64,000 nt of DNA. Origin: Owenia fusiformis (Eukaryota > Annelida > Polychaeta > Sabellida > Oweniidae). Location of the stretch: assembly GCA_903813345.2 (NCBI GenBank), contig CAIIXF020000004.1:11425196-11489195 (forward strand), in the 5' to 3' direction. The position numbers were made by a program, and so were the translations under genes. This document shows positions 59,528-64,000 of this stretch, piece by piece (the first letter of the stretch is position 1; each line of letters opens with the position of its first letter). The notes beneath the pieces were generated by a model. That model saw nothing but the letters and a program-made list of their open reading frames with translations, was not told the DNA's origin and ran no database searches.

Positions 59528-59573
59528 TCATATAAATCTTATATCTTATTACAGTATAGGACTTAAAGTCGAA

Positions 59574-59801
59574 TCAGTACGTTATATCAACAACACCACC
59601 TTTCGGGACATATAAACACTTCCCTTTAATCTTCAGCCATTTAGCAGTACTAACTGTCTGTGCGACAAAGTAATGTTTTGAATATGTCGTCAACACCTTT
59701 CTGCCTCCTGGAGGAATGACCCATCGATGGACTGGATCTGCTATCCCTTTGCTGTTCACCCATATCAATACAACCGACGTGGACAGTTTGTTATCAAAAC
59801 T
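59574..59801 (-). CDS. SUEL-VHL gene: VHL-beta-like terminal exon
   Basis: 228 bases including the TGA at 59576-59574. About 75 residues of predicted beta strands. A polyadenylation signal (59522-59527) follows 47 bases later. Confidence 0.75.
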   Translation of the reverse strand, partial: SFDNKLSTSVVLIWVNSKGIADPVHRWVIPPGGRKVLTTYSKHYFVAQTVSTAKWLKIKGKCLYVPKGGVVDITY

Positions 59802-62800
59802 CTTAATAAAAATAGAAGAAATTACTTAGTACCATTTGCATTCGTTCGATTTCGCTTCTTAAAAGAGATCTTCGTCTTCGGTAGTTTATAACTAGACTCT
59901 GCACGCAGGGTAAGAAATGACCCGTCTATAGACTAGATCCACTCTGCCTAGGTCTCCACCAATATCAATACGACCAACTTTATTTGGGCAGTTATTTAAT
60001 AAAGTGAAAATATAAAGCTAAACCTCCATGCTTGATCGATTTGAGTAATACCTGTGTTAGCTTTGGACTTGATACTGATTTCACTCCAGAAGGCCCGTTA
60101 CAGACTTTGGCTACTGTAAACAATCAAAAACAAATGTATTGATATGCAATGTTATCAGAGAACAAGTTTTGTTTGTAAAATATATCACAAGTGGATTGTT
60201 GCTCCCTTAAACCAAGACGTAAGATCGAGGATTAAGACAAGCATACAATCCACGATTGGTGCATTTTACAAATTGAGTGAGATGCTTATCTCCTTTAATA
60301 TGAATATTAATGCGTAAATTGCTTTTGGAAATCATTGAACTATGAGACTTAATGTAAATGAATAAACACAAGGGGCACACACGTCTCGAACTCGCAACCT
60401 CGTGGTTACGGCGCCCAATCGCCTAGCCTGAATGTGCTGGCGCTCAAGCCATCTCGGCTAGTTGTTTTAATTGCGTATGGACATTACAATAGTAAATACT
60501 TGCAGTACCTTTAGATTTGAACAACCACTCAATCTCTACATATTTGTATATCATTGCACATGGATCTCCAACTATGCTTTTTATTCGCAGTGAGTCTACT
60601 ATACATTTGTTTTTTCCATTGCACCACTTTTTAAGGAGCGGAAAAGTCTTATCTTCGCTGGTACAGGCGGTATCCCGATAGAACCAGGAATTCATCCTAT
60701 TTAAACAAAGTAGATGACAAATGCTCGAATTACAAGCGGTTAAGTTGAAAGGAAAAGGGGTGTGGTAACCCGGTGTGGCACACGCTGTACTGAGTAATTC
60801 ATGGTAGTTTAAAAGTTTTGTATTGGCGCAAACGTACAGCTCAAGTAATTAAGAATGAAATAAAAAAAATTTATCCAGGCATGAGGGCTCATATCATCAA
60901 CGTTATCATATAGTTTTTTATGACAAATGACCTAAGGCCACATTTATTAATCTTCAATAATGTGTCCTAAAATACTTAATATCTTGCTAAATATAAAATA
61001 TAATTTATTTTGCGCTATAAACGTAATTGTCTTACGACGTATCCAAAAGGCAGAATTAAGTATACTTTAATTTATAGTGTGCTCAAGTATCGCCATACTA
61101 ACCATAGGCCCAGGAACATGTATAAAAACAGATCGAGTTCCCTTAGAAAAGAGATTTCTTTAGAGGACTCAGACTCGATTTTTACATCTTTGATTCCTTG
61201 TTTCGACATTGTAATATGGTTGTACCACCTTAACAGAGGACTGTGCGTGGGGGAATGTTAGGGGCTAAACCAGGAGGCACTGGGACACTCCTTCGATCTT
61301 TAATATAAATCAACACATGTTTTAATGGCAATCATCTATAAGTTATATCGTTTCTTTGAATCGAATTCCGTTTGTGTCATTTTCAACAGTGAATTCGATT
61401 CAAAGCAACGAGTGCGGCAAACGTTAAAATTGAGTGCGTCGTGGAAGAACTAATATCTAAACGACATGTACAGATCATTACTCTCGGGTGTTTAGGACGC
61501 AAATTATCAACGTAATGTGTGTAACTTCAGCCTCCGAGCGCAGGAATCCGGACATCGTCCACTTTAAAAATCAACATAGATGGTGTCTGGAGTTTTGCGT
61601 TCGGGGAATGGTGTAGCTTAGACTGAACGAAACATATTTGCGAGCTAGCGCCCTATTTCGCGAATTTTATGAATGCTGAAATATGAATAAATGAATTTTC
61701 TTTGTGAATGGTTTATGTGATAAAATAAAAAAAATAGTATCACTATTTAAAAGATGAATTGATAAATATGTCGATAACAGAGGACATATCTATTACCTTT
61801 ACACTCCCACTCTACTTCAACATAACTGATCTTTGTTATACATGGGTCTCCGACTATTCCAACTATAATCCTTTGGTCGACGACGCACTTTTCTTTTCCA
61901 TTGCAAATACTCTTCAGAAGAGGAAATGTTTGGTCTTTACTTGTGCACGATGTATCAGAATACAACCAGGAGCCAAATCTATTGGATAAAGAAGAAGACA
62001 AATTACACAACAGCTGGGTTCCCATCCACATCCGGGTATGAATGCAGATTTTTAATCTCGAAACCAAAACCAAATCATCATTTCATAATGTAAACGAAAG
62101 GTGATATATGTATTTTATTTTATTTGACACACATAACAATGTCTACTTAGTTGCAAATGATGATGAAGGAGTACACTAGCGTTAGGGTACTATCTTCATT
62201 TCAGTACATATCGAACCCCTACGATTGAGAAAAGTCAGAATTCTTATAAGATACAAATAATTTTGTTTTGATTTATACTTTGTTAAAGTGAACAATACCT
62301 CATGATCACGGTTTGACATTGGTTTATCCCCCTTATTTTCCATATTTGAATGTCTTATCAGTTATCACCTTGTCATATGCATTTGAGATATATACTTACT
62401 CTGGCTTCGTACATATGTGTTTGTTTTTCCTACCATAGTCTCCACTGCGGACATTTATCACAGTTCCAAATGCTTTGCATTTAAGGGTTGTCTTTTCATC
62501 TTGGCATATAAATGTACGCTTCACTTTAACAAAAATTCACAAATAGTTAGCAAATATCACTTTAGTCCCACAACTACTTTTCATTAAACATACTTGATAG
62601 TACAACGATGGTCGAAGAAAGCAACAACTTACCATTGGCTTGAGATGATAGTACAACAATGGTCGAAGAAAGCAATAACTTACCATTGGCTTGAGATGAT
62701 AGTACAACGATGGTCGAAGAAAGCAACAACTTACCATTGGCTTGAGATGATAGTACAACAATGGTCGAAGAAAGCAATAACTTACCATTGGCTTGAGATG

Positions 62801-63911
62801 ATAGTACAACGATGGTCGAAGAAAGCAATAACTTACACTTGGCTTGAGAAGAAAGTACAACGATGGTCGAAGAAAGCCATAACTTACACTTGGCTTGAGA
62901 AGAAAGTACAACGATGGTCGAATAAAGCAAAAACTTACCATTGGCTTGAGATGGTAGTACAACGATGGTCGATGAAAGCAATAACTTGCCCTTGGCTTGA
63001 GATGATAGTACAACGATGGTCGAGGAAAACAACAACTTACCCTTGGTTTGAGATGATAGTACAACAATGGTCGAAGATTGCAACAACTTGCCCTTGGCTT
63101 GAGATGATAGAATAACGATAGTCGAAGAAAGCAATACCATACCCTTGGCTTGAGATGATAGAATAACGATAGTCGAAGAAAACAACAACTTACCCTTGGT
63201 TTAAGATGATAGTACAACAATGGTCGAAGAAAACAACAACTTACCCTTGGTTTGAGATGTACAACAATGGTCGAAGAAAACAACAACTTACCCTTGGTTT
63301 AAGATGATAGTACAACAATGGTCGAAGAAAACAACAACTTACCCTTGGTTTGAGATGTACAACAATGGTCGAAGATAGCAATAACTTACCATTGGTTCGA
63401 GATGATAGTACAACAAAGGTCGAAGATAGCAATAACTTGCCCTTGGCTTGAGATAATAGAATAACGATAGTCGAAGAAAGCAATAACTTACACTTGGTTT
63501 AAGATAATAGTAAAACGATGATCGAAGATAGCAATAACTTACCATTGGTTCGAGATGATAGTACAACAAAGGTCGAAGATAGCAATAACTTACCCTTGGT
63601 TTGAGATGATAGTACAACGATGGTCGAAGAAAACAACAACTTACCCTTGGTTTGAGATGTACAACAATGGTCGAAGATAGCAATAACTTACCATTGGTTC
63701 GAGATGATAGTACAACAAAGGTCGAAGATAGCAATAACTTGCCCTTGGCTTGAGATGATAGAATAACGATAGTCGAAGAAAGCAATAACTTACACTTGGT
63801 TTAAGATAATAGTAAAACGATGATCGAAGTAAGCAATAGCTTACCCTTGGCTTGAGATAATACGATAAGGAAAGCTACCACGAACAGGTATCCAGGTGTA
63901 CATATTCTTTC
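59574..63911 (-). CDS. Secreted SUEL lectin fused to a VHL-beta-like domain (5 exons seen)
   Basis: Exons on the minus strand: signal segment (63911-63845), SUEL first half (62523-62400), SUEL second half (61978-61797), linker (60113-60052) and C-terminal domain (59801-59574). Phases 0-1, 1-2, 2-1, 1-0, 0-stop join perfectly. The first exon has a hydrophobic core (YLFVVAFLIVLSQAKG); its start codon is probably in an exon beyond the window. The lectin part has all eight SUEL cysteines and both hallmark motifs, YGR and GDPC, as in rhamnose- or galactose-binding lectins. The last 75 residues (VVLIWVNSKG, IPPGGRKVLTTYSKHYF, CLYVP) match the pattern of the VHL beta domain: W-x-n-x-G, P-P-G, T-Y-x-x-H, Y-V-P. 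A secreted lectin with this tail is unusual; the role may be binding of glycans or other ligands outside the cell. Confidence 0.75.
59880..60005 (-). pseudogene. Decayed copy of the VHL-like exon
   Basis: Minus-strand words GTTGGTCGTATTGATATTGG and GACGGGTCATT align in order with the functional exon (TCGGTTGTATTGATATGGG … GATGGGTCATTCC). The frame is lost and the second half is missing. Lies between the linker exon and the functional VHL exon. Confidence 0.6.
60052..60113 (-). CDS. SUEL-VHL gene: linker exon
   Basis: 62 bases, phase 1 to 0, acceptor tgtttacag/TA, donor ACAG/GTATTA. AKVCNGPSGVKSVSSPK: a short Ser-rich linker with one free cysteine. Confidence 0.7.
60372..60463 (-). mobile_element. 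tRNA-derived SINE head (degenerate)
   Basis: On the minus strand, GAGATGGCTTGAGCG resembles a polymerase III A box and GGTTGCGAGTTCGAGAC a B box, about 45 bases apart, followed by GTGTGTGCC. The stems pair poorly, so it is not a functional tRNA. Sits just downstream of alternative exon b. Confidence 0.6.
60509..60696 (-). CDS. SUEL second-half exon b (alternative copy)
   Basis: 188 bases with the same phases as exon a (2 to 1), acceptor tttaaatag/G, donor AAAG/GTACTG. Encodes RDTACTSEDKTFPLLKKWC, NKCIVD, GDPC and YKYVEIEW, but ends WLFK instead of WECK, so the final cysteine is lost. It is a tandem duplicate of exon a. Using both would put a stop at the junction, so they can only be alternatives, or this one is dying. 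Confidence 0.65.
60710..61796. other. Intron between the two alternative SUEL exons
   Basis: I looked for a second copy of the SUEL first-half exon here and found none. The short open frame at 61010-61261 has no recognised feature. Confidence 0.5.
61797..61978 (-). CDS. SUEL-VHL gene: SUEL second-half exon a
   Basis: 182 bases, phase 2 to 1. SDTSCTSKDQTFPLLKSIC, KEKCVVD, GDPC and VEVEWEC: the last five cysteines, so the domain is complete with exon 62523-62400. Confidence 0.85.
62400..62523 (-). CDS. SUEL-VHL gene: SUEL first-half exon
   Basis: 124 bases, phase 1 to 2, donor CCAGA/GTAAGT. FICQDEKTTLKC, then INVRSGDYGRKNKHIC: the first three lectin cysteines and the YGR motif. Confidence 0.8.
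62598..63860 (-). repeat. 51-bp minisatellite, 25 units, each with a 5' splice site
   Basis: Unit on the minus strand: ATCTCAAGCCAAGGGTAAGT, then TATTGCTTTCTTCGACCATC, then GTTGTACT. Its first unit is the 3' end and donor of the signal-peptide exon (63845). 25 donors in all; 21 have GT and four have GC (near 62985, 63087, 63434, 63737). Three units are 47 bp, which shifts the frame. A higher-order repeat of about 300 bp (six units) is visible: 63350-63527 versus 63652-63828. The long open frames across it, on both strands, are by-products of the repeat. Confidence 0.9.
63845..63911 (-). CDS. SUEL-VHL gene: signal-peptide exon
   Basis: 67 bases. Acceptor cgtttcag/GAAAG, donor AAGG/GTAAGC. In phase 0 it reads PGYLFVVAFLIVLSQAK, a signal-peptide core. 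The ATG within the exon is in a different frame, giving a non-hydrophobic peptide, and is not used here. Confidence 0.65.
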
Positions 63912-64000
63912 CTGAAACGATGATTTTATCAAGTCATAATTGGTATTACTTAATACTATATTCACACATAGCTAGGCAAGGTGTGTCCGATTCCAGCAAG

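Noticed and set aside
60372-60463. Functional tRNA gene
   Set aside because: Box-like motifs are present but the acceptor and T stems do not pair, so I call it a SINE head.
62537-63785. Long open frames (up to 249 codons) across the 51-bp array on both strands
   Set aside because: They arise because the unit is a multiple of three and free of stops in several frames. The signal-exon frame meets a stop in the first extra unit, and every unit contains a splice donor.
62598-63860. CRISPR array
   Set aside because: The 51-bp units are contiguous, with no unique spacers, and the DNA is animal.

Overview
This window is nuclear DNA of an animal, most likely a marine invertebrate; I cannot name the phylum safely. 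It is AT-rich. Genes are split into many short exons with GT-AG introns, and it carries a glypican, thrombospondin type 1 modules and a SUEL/rhamnose-binding lectin domain. About a third or more of the window is DNA transposons and palindromic MITE-like elements. There is no sign of bacterial gene organisation, rRNA, CRISPR or viral genes.

Layout. (1) 1-9741: the first two coding exons of a glypican on the minus strand (8971-9741), followed leftwards by about 9 kb with no recognisable exon. (2) 10-20 kb: a transposon cluster. It holds a 1.1 kb palindrome flanked by TA, then a 4.7 kb PIF/Harbinger element. The transposase gene of that element is broken by two nested insertions (a 1148-bp element with a 4-bp target duplication, and a 414-bp element flanked by TTAA) and by a frameshift. 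(3) 20.5-30 kb, plus strand: a small secreted-precursor gene of six coding exons (168 aa when spliced). It is built from three tandem A+B exon pairs and releases three related decapeptide-like units between dibasic sites, plus one candidate amidated peptide. I did not recognise a known family; it is my best candidate for an undescribed neuropeptide or secreted-peptide precursor. (4) 32-54.3 kb, minus strand: a 13-exon secreted protein (844 aa when spliced; the phases add up exactly). Its order is signal peptide, CX3C-rich region, four TSP1 modules, four modules of a second W/CC-type repeat, a Thr-rich linker with a divergent last module, and a short tail. One intron holds a 7890-bp transposon with about 700-bp terminal inverted repeats and a 3-bp CAT duplication; it encodes a very large protein ending in an XPG-like region and a CXC domain (Academ-like, tentative). 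(5) 55.9-59.1 kb: a large fold-back element with nested repeats. (6) 59.5-63.9 kb, minus strand: a small secreted gene joining a SUEL lectin domain to a C-terminal VHL-beta-like domain. It has two alternative second-half lectin exons that cannot be spliced together in frame, a decayed copy of the VHL exon, and a minisatellite of 24 further copies of the signal exon's own 5' splice site.

All gene models come from reading frames, splice consensus and phase arithmetic done by eye. Family calls rest on motifs I recognise; no search was run.
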